Positions 52,651 to 61,128 of a stretch of 64,000 bases of DNA are shown in pieces. Origin of the DNA: Salipiger mangrovisoli (GTDB lineage Bacteria > Pseudomonadota > Alphaproteobacteria > Rhodobacterales > Rhodobacteraceae); the NCBI RefSeq assembly GCF_015223355.1, contig NZ_JADFFK010000026.1, forward strand, positions 17,649 through 81,648. The letters run 5' to 3'. The translations under genes and the position numbers were made by a program. Numbering within the stretch: the stretch's first letter is position 1; each line of letters begins with the position of its first letter. The notes under the pieces are model-generated. The model was not told where the DNA came from. It saw nothing but the letters and a program-made list of their open reading frames with translations, and did no database searches.

Positions 52651-53613
52651 TCAGTTCTGCGCGATGCCCGCCTCTTCGCGGACCGCCTTCCAGACGCCCA
52701 CGGCGTCGCGGAAGGTCTGGGTGAAAGCTTCAGGCGACGATGGGGCCAGGATGAAGCCGCCCTCCTCCAGCGACTTGGCGAAGGCATCCGAGCGGGTCGC
52801 CTCAGCCACGGCGGCGCTTGCGGCGCTCAGGATCGCCGCGTCGGTCCCGGCGGGTGCGGCGACGCCATACCAGGTTGATACATCGAGATCATAGCCCGCC
52901 TCTGTGAAACTCCCGACCTCGGGGATCGCGGGATGGGGCTCGGGCGAGGTGACGCCGATGCCCCGCAGATCCCCCGAGCCGATCTGGCCGATCACGGTCG
53001 AGGCGACCTCGACCATCATGTCAACCTCGCCGGACATCACCGCGGCCAACCCCTCGGGGGTCTTGGCATAGGGGATTTCCAGCAGCTCGATGCCCAGTTC
53101 CGAGGCGATCAGCGCCGCGGTGAGATGCTGCGTCGAGCCGACGCCCACCGAGGCGATCGTCAACCCGCCCGGATCGGCCTTTGCCATCTCGACGAGCTTG
53201 GCGACGCTGTCGATCTCCGACTCAGGCCGGGTGATCAGCACCAGCGGCATGGTGGCAATGCCCGAAACGCCGACGAAATCCTCGGCTGGATCGTAGGGCA
53301 GTTCCTTGTACATCGCGGCGGCCACGCTGTGCCCGGCGGCCATCATGTAGAGCGTGTAGCCATCGGGTTCCGCCCCGGCGACGGCGGCCGCGCCGATCGT
53401 CCCCCCTGCCCCGGCCAGGTTCTTGACCACGACCGGCTGGCCGAGGCTCGCCGACATGGGCTCCGCAAGCTGGCGGGCAATCGTGTCGGTTCCGCCCCCC
53501 GCGCCATAGGCCACGACCATGTCCACGGCCCGCTTCGGCCAGTCCTGGGCCGTGGCGGCTCCGGCTGTCGCAAACACCAGCCCCAGGGCGGCTGCGGTCA
53601 TCAAGCGTGTCAT
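52651..53613 (-). CDS. tctC: TTT transporter substrate-binding protein TctC (hydroxyquinol island)
   Basis: The predicted protein has 320 residues from ATG 53613, which has GGGAGGAG upstream; the frame extends 33 bp further. The signal peptide (MTRLMTAAALGLVFATAGAA) ends before QDWPKRAVD. The TctC/Bug receptor pattern includes MVVAYGAGGGTDTIARQL and YKELPYDPAEDFVGV. Its partners tctB and tctA are on the other strand across the divergent promoter, an uncommon split. The ligand is probably an aromatic carboxylate. Confidence 0.9.
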   Translation of the reverse strand: MTRLMTAAALGLVFATAGAATAQDWPKRAVDMVVAYGAGGGTDTIARQLAEPMSASLGQPVVVKNLAGAGGTIGAAAVAGAEPDGYTLYMMAAGHSVAAAMYKELPYDPAEDFVGVSGIATMPLVLITRPESEIDSVAKLVEMAKADPGGLTIASVGVGSTQHLTAALIASELGIELLEIPYAKTPEGLAAVMSGEVDMMVEVASTVIGQIGSGDLRGIGVTSPEPHPAIPEVGSFTEAGYDLDVSTWYGVAAPAGTDAAILSAASAAVAEATRSDAFAKSLEEGGFILAPSSPEAFTQTFRDAVGVWKAVREEAGIAQN

Positions 53614-53686
53614 CGTTGGTTCTCCTCCCAGTGAACGCTTTTGCATTTGTGATAGGCGCGCCGGCGACGAGCTGTAAACAAGAATA

Positions 53687-53708
53687 TGAACAGTTCACAT
53701 ATATGAAC
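53687..53708. promoter_or_regulatory. IclR-like palindrome in the tctC/tctBA divergent promoter
   Basis: TGAAC-A-GTTCA (53687-53697) is a perfect palindrome. Another TGAAC half-site follows at 53704-53708. It lies in an AT-richer stretch 74 bp before tctC and about 65 bp before tctB. The IclR regulator encoded in this operon is the obvious candidate to bind it. Confidence 0.6.
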
Positions 53709-53772
53709 AACAAAGCAATTGACACAGCGCCGAAGTACACCGAGCATTGACCTCGGGAGAAGGGGAGGAACC

Positions 53773-54243
53773 TTGCCAAACAAGCTCGCAGCCATCGACT
53801 GGCGCGACGCTTCGGTGGCTGTCGCCGTCATGGCGCTCGGCCTGACCGGCGTCGTGCTGGCGTCGAGGTACAGCCTGGGAGAGATGCGCAACATCGGTCC
53901 GGGAGCCTTCCCGATGATCGTCAGTGTCCTGATCTTGCTGGCCGGGGGTCTTATCGCGATCGAAAGCGTCGTGATGCGCCGAGAAGAGGGCGACGACCTG
54001 AGCGCCGAGCCCGTCCCCTACCGCGTGCTGCTCTTCGTCACGGCGGGGCTTCTGGCCTTCGCCCTGCTCACGCCGGTGGCGGGCGCGGTGCCGGGGATTC
54101 TCGCCTGCATCCTGCTTGCGGCCATGGCGGACGGCAGCCTGCGACTCTGGCAGGTCGCGGTGCTTGCGGCTCTGGTCGCGGGGTTCTGCGCGCTGGTCTT
54201 CGTCGTCCTGCTGAAGCTCCCGATGACCCTGGTGACGTGGTGA
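53773..54243 (+). CDS. tctB: TTT transporter small permease TctB (hydroxyquinol island)
   Basis: The predicted protein has 156 residues and starts with TTG 53773, chosen for the AGGGGAGG just before it. An upstream in-frame TTG (53719) has no ribosome site and would overlap the operator region. Four hydrophobic helices and MRNIGPGAFPMIVSVLILL match TctB. The rare TTG start may keep translation low. It is 4 bp before tctA. Confidence 0.8.
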   Translation: MPNKLAAIDWRDASVAVAVMALGLTGVVLASRYSLGEMRNIGPGAFPMIVSVLILLAGGLIAIESVVMRREEGDDLSAEPVPYRVLLFVTAGLLAFALLTPVAGAVPGILACILLAAMADGSLRLWQVAVLAALVAGFCALVFVVLLKLPMTLVTW

Positions 54244-54247
54244 GGCC

Positions 54248-55768
54248 GTGACCTTCGTGGACAATATCGCGCTCGGCCTGTCGGTCATGCTGAACCTCTC
54301 GACCCTTGGCTACTGTGTGCTGGGCGTGACGGTGGGCATGTTCATTGGCGTGTTGCCGGGGCTGGGTCCGCTGGCCACGGTCGGGATGCTGCTGCCGCTG
54401 ACCTTCTACGTGCCGCAGACGGACGCCATCGTCATGCTGGCGGGGATCTACTACGGCTCGATGTATGGCGGCTCGACCGCCGCGATCCTGCTCAACCTGC
54501 CCGGTACCGCGGGTGCGGCGGTCACCTGTCTCGATGGCAACCCGCTCGCCAAGTCGGGCCGGGCCGGGGTCGCGCTCTTCACCGCGACGCTGTCGTCCTT
54601 TTTCGGGGGCATCTTCGGGCTGATCGTCGTCGCCTCCTTCACGCCGCTCCTGGCAAGCGTCGCGCTGAGCTTCGGCTCGCCGGAATACGCCTCGCTCATC
54701 GTCCTCGGGCTGCTCGCCGCGGCGATGGTGGGCAATGCCTCCAAGGGCAAATCGCTGGCCATGGCGCTCTTCGGGCTGCTGCTGGCCATGGTTGGCACCG
54801 ACCCCAACTCCGGGGTCGACCGCATGACCTTCGGACTGCTGTCGCTGGCCGACGGGGTGAACCTCGTGGTGGTGACCACCGGGCTCTTCGGGATCGCCGA
54901 GGTGCTGGCCAACGTCGGGCGGATCGGCGCGCGAGACGCTCAGGTCGCGCGGATCCGGATGCGGGACATGCTGCCCACCGCGCGCGAGGCGCGGGGCGCG
55001 ATCTTCCCGGCGCTGCGCGGCAGTTCCATCGGCGCGATCCTCGGCATCCTGCCCGGCACCGGGGCGGCGCTGGCAACCTTCGTGGCCTATGCCGTCGAGA
55101 AGCGCACCTCGAAGACCCCCGATCGTTTCGGAAAGGGCGCGCTCGAGGGCATCGTCGCCCCGGAGTCGGCCAACAATTCCGCCGCCCAGACCGCCTTTGT
55201 GCCGACGTTGAGCCTCGGCATTCCCGGCGATGCCATCGTCGCGATCATGCTCGGCGCGCTGATCATCCACGGCATCGTGCCCGGGCCACAGCTGATCCGC
55301 GACCACCCGGACCTGTTCTGGGGGCTGATCGTCAGCTTCCTGATCGGCAATGTCGTCCTGCTGTTCCTCAACCTGCCGCTGATCGGCCTCTGGGTGCGCA
55401 TCCTGCGCATTCCCTACGCGGCGCTCTATCCCGCGATTTTGGTGTTCATCTGCGTCGGCGTCTTCTCGATCCGAAGCTCGGTCTTCGACGTCGCGGTCGC
55501 CACGGTCTTCGGCCTGGGCGGCTACGTGATGCGCCGTCACGGCTTTCCCACCGCGCCGCTGCTGCTCGGCCTCGTGCTCGGGCCGCTGCTGGAACAGAAC
55601 TTCCGGCGCTCGCTCATGCTCTCGCGCGGCGACCTGATGACCTTCGTCGAACGCCCGATCAGCGGCGCGATCCTCGCGCTGACCTTGTTGATCATCATCT
55701 TCCTGCTCGGGTCGGAGCTCCGCCGGCGCAGGCCACGGGGCCAGCTGCGCAAGGAGGGGCAGCGATGA
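54248..55768 (+). CDS. tctA: TTT transporter large permease TctA (hydroxyquinol island)
   Basis: The predicted protein has 506 residues, with a GTG start at 54248. Family motifs are MFIGVLPGLGPLATVGMLLP, YGSMYGGSTAAILLNLPGTA and ILGILPGTGAALATFVAYA. It is the transporting subunit and works with TctB and the divergently encoded TctC. Its stop overlaps the maleylacetate reductase start (ATGA), which ties transport to hydroxyquinol breakdown. Confidence 0.93.
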   Translation: MTFVDNIALGLSVMLNLSTLGYCVLGVTVGMFIGVLPGLGPLATVGMLLPLTFYVPQTDAIVMLAGIYYGSMYGGSTAAILLNLPGTAGAAVTCLDGNPLAKSGRAGVALFTATLSSFFGGIFGLIVVASFTPLLASVALSFGSPEYASLIVLGLLAAAMVGNASKGKSLAMALFGLLLAMVGTDPNSGVDRMTFGLLSLADGVNLVVVTTGLFGIAEVLANVGRIGARDAQVARIRMRDMLPTAREARGAIFPALRGSSIGAILGILPGTGAALATFVAYAVEKRTSKTPDRFGKGALEGIVAPESANNSAAQTAFVPTLSLGIPGDAIVAIMLGALIIHGIVPGPQLIRDHPDLFWGLIVSFLIGNVVLLFLNLPLIGLWVRILRIPYAALYPAILVFICVGVFSIRSSVFDVAVATVFGLGGYVMRRHGFPTAPLLLGLVLGPLLEQNFRRSLMLSRGDLMTFVERPISGAILALTLLIIIFLLGSELRRRRPRGQLRKEGQR

Positions 55769-56859
55769 GGGCGTTTCGATACCAAGGCACGCCGGGGCGG
55801 GTGGTCTTCGGCGCCGGGGCGATCGGTGAGGCAGGCGCGGAAGTCGAGGCGCTCGGCCGATCCCGCGCCCTGCTGCTGTCGACCCCCGCCCAGGCCGCGG
55901 ACCTTGCCGCGCTGGCGCGGCGGTTGGGTCCCCGCGCCGCGGGGTGCTTCACCGCGGCCGCCATGCACACGCCAACCCAGGTGACAGAGGCCGCGATGGC
56001 CGCCTATGACCAGAGCGGCGCGGATTGCGTGTTGGCGCTGGGTGGCGGGTCGACCATCGGGCTCGGCAAGGCGATTGCCTGGCGCAACGACGCGCCGCAA
56101 CTGGTGATCGCCACGACCTACGCCGGATCGGAGGTCACCGACATCCTGGGCCAGACCGAAGACGGGGTGAAGACCACCCTGCGCGACCCGAGGATCCGGC
56201 CGGAGACGGTGATCTACGACCCGGAGCTGACGCTCGGCCTGCCGGTGGCCATGAGCGTTGCCAGCGGGCTCAACGCCATGGCCCATGCGATCGAGGGCCT
56301 TTATGCACCGGATGCCAACCCGGTCACCTCGCTCATGGCGCTGGAAGGTCTGCGCGCACTGAAGGTGGCGCTGCCGGTCATCACCACGGCACCGCATGAT
56401 CTCGCGGCGCGCAGCCGAGCGCTCTACGGCTCCTGGCTCTGCGGGACGGTGCTGGGCTCGGTCGCCATGTCACTGCACCACAAGCTCTGCCACGTGCTCG
56501 GCGGCTCGTTCGGCCTGCCCCACGCCGAGACCCACGCGATCCTCCTGCCGCACAGCGCGGGATTCAACGCGGCGGCGGCGACGGGGCAGCTCGCCGAGGC
56601 AGCGCAGCTCTTCGGTGGCGACCTTGGTGGCGGACTATGGGATTTCGCCGCAGACATCGGGGCGCCGCTGGCGCTGGCGGATCTCGGGCTTGCCGAAACC
56701 GACGTGCCGCGCGCCGTCGAGATTGCCCTTGCGAAACCCTACCCCAATCCCCGCGCGCTGACCCCCGCGGGGCTGAACGACCTGCTGCGCGGGGCCCTTG
56801 CCGGCACGCGCCCGGTGGCCACCGATCCAGGAGATATCCGATGCAGCACGAGGGCTTGA
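55765..56859 (+). CDS. maleylacetate reductase
   Basis: The predicted protein has 364 residues of the iron-containing alcohol dehydrogenase superfamily. It reduces maleylacetate to 3-oxoadipate with NAD(P)H. Motifs are VVFGAGAI, LALGGGSTIGLGKAIA for nucleotide binding, ATTYAGSEVTDI, and HHKLCHVLGG and LPHAETHA in the helical half. It overlaps tctA by 4 bp and the dioxygenase by 19 bp. The pair forms the lower hydroxyquinol route. Confidence 0.92.
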   Translation: MRAFRYQGTPGRVVFGAGAIGEAGAEVEALGRSRALLLSTPAQAADLAALARRLGPRAAGCFTAAAMHTPTQVTEAAMAAYDQSGADCVLALGGGSTIGLGKAIAWRNDAPQLVIATTYAGSEVTDILGQTEDGVKTTLRDPRIRPETVIYDPELTLGLPVAMSVASGLNAMAHAIEGLYAPDANPVTSLMALEGLRALKVALPVITTAPHDLAARSRALYGSWLCGTVLGSVAMSLHHKLCHVLGGSFGLPHAETHAILLPHSAGFNAAAATGQLAEAAQLFGGDLGGGLWDFAADIGAPLALADLGLAETDVPRAVEIALAKPYPNPRALTPAGLNDLLRGALAGTRPVATDPGDIRCSTRA

Positions 56860-57704
56860 GCGGCCATTTTTCCGAGGACACCTCTGCCGAGACGGTCAAT
56901 GCCCGGATCGGCGCGGAGGCGGACGCCCGGCTCGCCGAAGTCATGCGCGCGCTGGTCCGTCACCTTCATGACTTCATCAAGGACGTGCACCTCACGCAGG
57001 CTGAATGGGAAGCGGCGATCGGTTTCCTGACCCGGACGGGGCAGATCTGCGACGACACGCGGCAGGAGTTCATCCTGCTTTCGGACGTGCTCGGAGCCTC
57101 GATGCTGGTCGATGCGATCAACAACCGGCGCCCGCCCGGCGCGACCGAGAACACGGTGCTGGGGCCCTTCCACGTCGACGGTGCGCCACGCTACGAGATG
57201 GGCACGGACATTTCGCTGGACGGCGGCGGCGAGCGCTGCCTCTTCGAGGGCCGGGTGCTCACCCTGGACGGCACACCGGTCGAGGGGGCGACGCTCGACG
57301 TCTGGTGTGACAACGAGGACGGCTTCTACGACGTCCAGCAGCCCGGACTCCAGCCTGCCTTCAACAACCGCGGGGTGTTCACCACGGGGGCGGATGGGCA
57401 CTACCGGTTCCGTGGCATCCGGCCGGTGTCATATCCGATCCCGGATGACGGGCCGGTTGGCCAGCTGCTCGCTGGGCTCGGACGTCACCCCTACCGGCCT
57501 GCGCACATGCATTTCATCGTTTCGGCAGAAGGCTACGAGACCGTCGTGACCCATAGTTTCGTCGCTGGGGACGCATATTTGTCCTCTGATGCGGTCTTCG
57601 GAGTAAAATCCTCGCTGATCGCCAGCTTCGAGCCGATGGACGAGGGCGAGACACGCTGGCGCTCGGAATTCGATTTCGTGCTTGTTCCAAGCGGGCCGGT
57701 CTGA
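56841..57704 (+). CDS. hydroxyquinol 1,2-dioxygenase
   Basis: The predicted protein has 287 residues, the usual length. It cleaves hydroxyquinol (1,2,4-trihydroxybenzene) to maleylacetate with Fe(III). The expected ligands are Y163 (GFYDVQ), Y198 (RPVSYPIP), H222 and H224 (RPAHMHF), close to the numbering of known hydroxyquinol dioxygenases. The N-terminal helical dimer domain is present. ATG 56841 has CAGGAG upstream. The neighbouring maleylacetate reductase favours hydroxyquinol over catechol as substrate. Confidence 0.92.
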   Translation: MQHEGLSGHFSEDTSAETVNARIGAEADARLAEVMRALVRHLHDFIKDVHLTQAEWEAAIGFLTRTGQICDDTRQEFILLSDVLGASMLVDAINNRRPPGATENTVLGPFHVDGAPRYEMGTDISLDGGGERCLFEGRVLTLDGTPVEGATLDVWCDNEDGFYDVQQPGLQPAFNNRGVFTTGADGHYRFRGIRPVSYPIPDDGPVGQLLAGLGRHPYRPAHMHFIVSAEGYETVVTHSFVAGDAYLSSDAVFGVKSSLIASFEPMDEGETRWRSEFDFVLVPSGPV

Positions 57705-57924
57705 CCGGCGCGCGACCGCAGGAGGAGAAGGAGAGAAGGAAAGAAGCAGATCAGGACACCGGTGCCGCGCCCCCGGCAATCCTCTTGGGAGGGAGGATGC
57801 CACGGAGGGAGGGGCGGGTCGCCGAAAGGGGCGGGCGTCGCGACAGGACGCCCGGACCGCGCGGCAACGGTCTGCAGACCGCGCCACGCAGAAGACCGGA
57901 AACATCATCAAGGGAGGAAGAAAG

Positions 57925-59055
57925 ATGACGGAAGCACTGAAGATCGGCCGCCGGTCGTTCTTGAAAAGGACAGCACTCGCCGGGGGCGCGATGGCAGGCA
58001 GCACGCTCGCCGCGCCCGCCGTGCTGGCACAGGCACCGCTGGTGCTGAAGATGCAGACTTCGTGGTCGGCGTCCAACATCTGGCAGGAGTTCGCGCAGGA
58101 CTACGTCAATCGCGTTGAAGCGATGGCCGGCGGACGTCTGAAGATCGACCTGCTGCCCGCGGGCGCGGTCGTCGGGGCATTTCAGGTTCTCGACGCGATC
58201 AACGACGGGCTGCTGGACGCGGCGCATTCGGTGCCGGTCTACTGGTACGGCAAGCACAAGGCGGCGTCGCTCTTCGGCACCGGCCCGGTGTTCGGCGGCT
58301 CGGCGACGACCATGCTCAGCTGGTTCTACGAGGGCGGCGGCGCCGAGCTCTACCGCGAGCTGACGCAGGACATCATGGGGCTCGACGTCGAGGGCTACCT
58401 CGGCTTCCCGATGTTTGCCCAGCCCTTCGGCTGGTTCAAGGGAGAGGTGAACACCGCCGCCGACCTCAAGGGCTTCAAGTACCGCACCGTCGGGCTTGCC
58501 GCCGACCTCATGCAGGCGATGGGCATGTCCGTCGCCCAGTTGCCCGGCGGCGAGATCGTCCCGGCGATGGAGCGCGGGGTGATCGACGCCTTCGAGTTCA
58601 ACAACCCGTCGTCGGACAAGGACTTTGGCGCGCAGGACGTGGCCAAGAACTACTATCTGTCGTCCTACCACCAGGCCTCTGAAAGCTTCGAATTCCTGTT
58701 CAACAAGCTGACGATGGAAGACCTCGAACCGGACCTGCGGGCCATCCTCGTGCATTCGGTCGAAGCCGTCTCGACCGCCAACACCGCCAAGGCGATGCGG
58801 CGTTACTCGGCCGATCTGAAGTGGCTGCAGGACGAGGCCGGGGTGAAGGTGCACCGCACCTCGAAGGACATTCTCGACGCGCAGATCAAGGCCTGGGACG
58901 GGCTGATCACCGATCTCGAGACCGACCCCTTCATGAAGAAGTGCCTCGACAGCCAGCGCGCCTGGGTCGAGCAGGTCACCTTCTACGAGCTGATGAACGC
59001 ACCGGATTACGCGCTCGCCTACGAGCACTACTTCCCCGGCCGGCTGAAGCTCTGA
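57925..59055 (+). CDS. dctP: TRAP substrate-binding protein with Tat-like signal (third system)
   Basis: The predicted protein has 376 residues. ATG 57925 follows AGGGAGG. The N-terminus GRRSFLKRTALAGG is a twin-arginine signal, cut near VLAQ. The mature part is TakP-like (LKMQTSWSASNIWQEFAQDY, LPGGEIVPAMERGVIDAFEF), a DctP subgroup that binds 2-oxo acids or similar. The 220-bp leader before it is purine-rich (57719-57748). It precedes dctQ, dctM and an amidase. The ligand is perhaps an amide-containing acid. Confidence 0.9.
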   Translation: MTEALKIGRRSFLKRTALAGGAMAGSTLAAPAVLAQAPLVLKMQTSWSASNIWQEFAQDYVNRVEAMAGGRLKIDLLPAGAVVGAFQVLDAINDGLLDAAHSVPVYWYGKHKAASLFGTGPVFGGSATTMLSWFYEGGGAELYRELTQDIMGLDVEGYLGFPMFAQPFGWFKGEVNTAADLKGFKYRTVGLAADLMQAMGMSVAQLPGGEIVPAMERGVIDAFEFNNPSSDKDFGAQDVAKNYYLSSYHQASESFEFLFNKLTMEDLEPDLRAILVHSVEAVSTANTAKAMRRYSADLKWLQDEAGVKVHRTSKDILDAQIKAWDGLITDLETDPFMKKCLDSQRAWVEQVTFYELMNAPDYALAYEHYFPGRLKL

Positions 59056-59075
59056 ACGGCATCTGAAGAGAACAA

Positions 59076-59107
59076 GGCGGCCCTGGTCACTCTCGGCCCG
59101 GGCCGCC
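59076..59107 (+). terminator. hairpin between dctP and dctQ (third TRAP)
   Basis: GGCGGCCC (59076-59083) pairs with GGGCCGCC (59100-59107) around a 16-nt loop, 20 bp after the receptor stop. There is no T-tract. It matches the position of hairpins in the other transporter operons here. Confidence 0.5.
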
Positions 59108-59128
59108 AAGATCCGCAAGGAGGGCCGC

Positions 59129-59713
59129 ATGATCGGTTTCATCCGTTTTGCCGACAACCTGTCGGCCTGGTTCGGCAAGGCCTTTGCCTGGCTGATCATT
59201 CTGATGTCGGTGGGCACCGGCTACGAGGTGTTCGTGCGCTACGTGCTCAACAGCCCGACCGCCTGGGCGCTCGACGTGTCGTTCATCATGTACGGCGCGC
59301 TCTTCATGATGGGCGGGGCCTACACGCTGTCTCGCGGGGGGCATGTCCGGGGCGACTTCCTCTACCGGCTGTGGCAGCCGCGCACGCAGGGCGCGATCGA
59401 CCTGCTGCTCTACATCCTCTTCTTCTTCCCCGGCGTGCTCGCGCTGATCTTCGCCGGCTGGAAATACGCGGCGCGGTCCTGGCAGTACGGCGAGGTCTCG
59501 GTGAACAGCCCGGCGGGCGTCCCGATCTACCAGTTCAAGACGGTCATCGTGGTCGCCGGCGTCCTGCTGTTCGTGCAGGGGATCGCCCAGGTCATGCGCT
59601 GCATCATCGCCATCCGCACCAACGCGTGGATCGAGGCGGAGGAAGACGTGAGGGAGACCGAGGACCTGCTGATGCAACAGGCCAGCGCGGCCGAGAAGGA
59701 CAACCACATATGA
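59129..59713 (+). CDS. dctQ: TRAP transporter small permease (third system)
   Basis: The predicted protein has 194 residues with four helices. ATG 59129 follows AAGGAGG. FAWLIILMSVGTGYEVFVRY and ALFMMGGAYTLSRGGHVRGD are characteristic of the larger DctQ type that pairs with TakP-like receptors. The stop overlaps the dctM start (ATGA). Confidence 0.9.
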   Translation: MIGFIRFADNLSAWFGKAFAWLIILMSVGTGYEVFVRYVLNSPTAWALDVSFIMYGALFMMGGAYTLSRGGHVRGDFLYRLWQPRTQGAIDLLLYILFFFPGVLALIFAGWKYAARSWQYGEVSVNSPAGVPIYQFKTVIVVAGVLLFVQGIAQVMRCIIAIRTNAWIEAEEDVRETEDLLMQQASAAEKDNHI

Positions 59714-61128
59714 CCGACCCGCAAATCGCCCTGATGATGCTGGGGCTGTTCATCTGCTTCGTGTTCCTCGGCTTTCCCATCGCCTTCACGCTGATGGCCA
59801 TGGGCATCGGCTTTGGCTACTACGCCTATTTCGACGCGCGTCGGATGTGGCGCGCCTTCGACCGGCTCGACGAGGCCGCCGGAACCTGGGACCAGTGGAG
59901 CACTTGGATAGAGGGCTTCTTCAACAACCGGATATTCGACCTCTTCGTCAACCAGACCTTCACGGTGATGTCGAACGAGGTGCTGACGGCGGTGCCATTG
60001 TTCCTGTTCATGGGCTACATCGTCGAACGGGCCAACATCGTCGACCGGCTGTTCACCACGCTCAACATCGCGTCCAAGAACATCCCCGGCTCGATGGGGG
60101 TGGCGGCGCTGATCACCTGCGCGCTTTTCGCCACGGCCACCGGCATCGTCGGCGCTGTGGTCACGCTGATGGGCCTGCTGGCGCTGCCAGCGATGCTCAA
60201 GGCGCGCTACAACCCGTCCTTTGCCAGCGGCATCATCTGCGCCGGCGGCACGCTCGGCATCCTGATCCCGCCGTCGATCATGCTGATCGTCTACGCGGCG
60301 GCGGCGAACGTCTCGATCGTCCGGCTCTATGCCGGGGCGCTGCTGCCCGGTCTCACGCTGGTCGGGCTCTACCTCGTCTATGTGGTCGGCCGCTCGATCC
60401 TGCAGCCGTCCTCGGCCCCAAGGCCGACCGACGACGAGGTGCCCGACATCCCGATGAGCCGGCTGATCTTCATGATCGTCACCTCCTTCCTGCCGCTGGC
60501 CTTCCTGATCCTCGCGGTGCTGGGCTCGATCCTCTTCGGCCTCGCGACCCCCACAGAGGCGGCCTCGATCGGCGCCCTCGGCGGGATTTTCCTGGCGGTA
60601 ATCTACCGCGCCATGACCTGGCGGCGCCTGCGCGAGAGCGTCTATCTCACCGCGCGCACCACGGCGATGGTCTGCTGGCTCTTCGTCGGCTCCTACACCT
60701 TCTCGGCGGTGTTTTCCTATCTTGGCGGCGAGCAGGTGATCTCGGAATTCGTGCAGGGGATGAACCTCACGCCGATCCAGTTCCTGATCATGGCGCAGCT
60801 GATCATCTTCCTGCTCGGCTGGCCGCTGGAATGGTCCGAGATCATCATCATCTTCGTGCCGATCTTCCTGCCGCTGCTGCGCTTCTTCGAGATCGACCCG
60901 CTGTTCTTCGGCATCCTCGTCGCGCTGAACCTGCAGACCAGCTTCCTGACGCCGCCGATGGCGATGTCGGCCTACTACCTCAAGGGCATCGCCCCGCCCG
61001 AGGTACGGCTGACACAGATCTTCGCGGGCGTGATGCCGTTCCTTCTTTGCGTCTTCGTTTCCATGATCCTGATGTATCTCTTCCCGCAGATCGTCTACTA
61101 CCTTCCGGAGAAATTCTATGGCAGCTGA
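59710..61128 (+). CDS. dctM: TRAP transporter large permease (third system)
   Basis: The predicted protein has 472 residues from ATG 59710. It is longer than the two other DctM proteins because of an insert near residues 45-85 (RRMWRAFDRLDEAAGTWDQW), a feature of the TakP-linked subgroup. Motifs are CALFATATGIVGAVVTLMG and GTLGILIPPSIMLIVYA. It overlaps the amidase gene by 11 bp, so the two proteins should be made together. Confidence 0.92.
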   Translation: MTDPQIALMMLGLFICFVFLGFPIAFTLMAMGIGFGYYAYFDARRMWRAFDRLDEAAGTWDQWSTWIEGFFNNRIFDLFVNQTFTVMSNEVLTAVPLFLFMGYIVERANIVDRLFTTLNIASKNIPGSMGVAALITCALFATATGIVGAVVTLMGLLALPAMLKARYNPSFASGIICAGGTLGILIPPSIMLIVYAAAANVSIVRLYAGALLPGLTLVGLYLVYVVGRSILQPSSAPRPTDDEVPDIPMSRLIFMIVTSFLPLAFLILAVLGSILFGLATPTEAASIGALGGIFLAVIYRAMTWRRLRESVYLTARTTAMVCWLFVGSYTFSAVFSYLGGEQVISEFVQGMNLTPIQFLIMAQLIIFLLGWPLEWSEIIIIFVPIFLPLLRFFEIDPLFFGILVALNLQTSFLTPPMAMSAYYLKGIAPPEVRLTQIFAGVMPFLLCVFVSMILMYLFPQIVYYLPEKFYGS

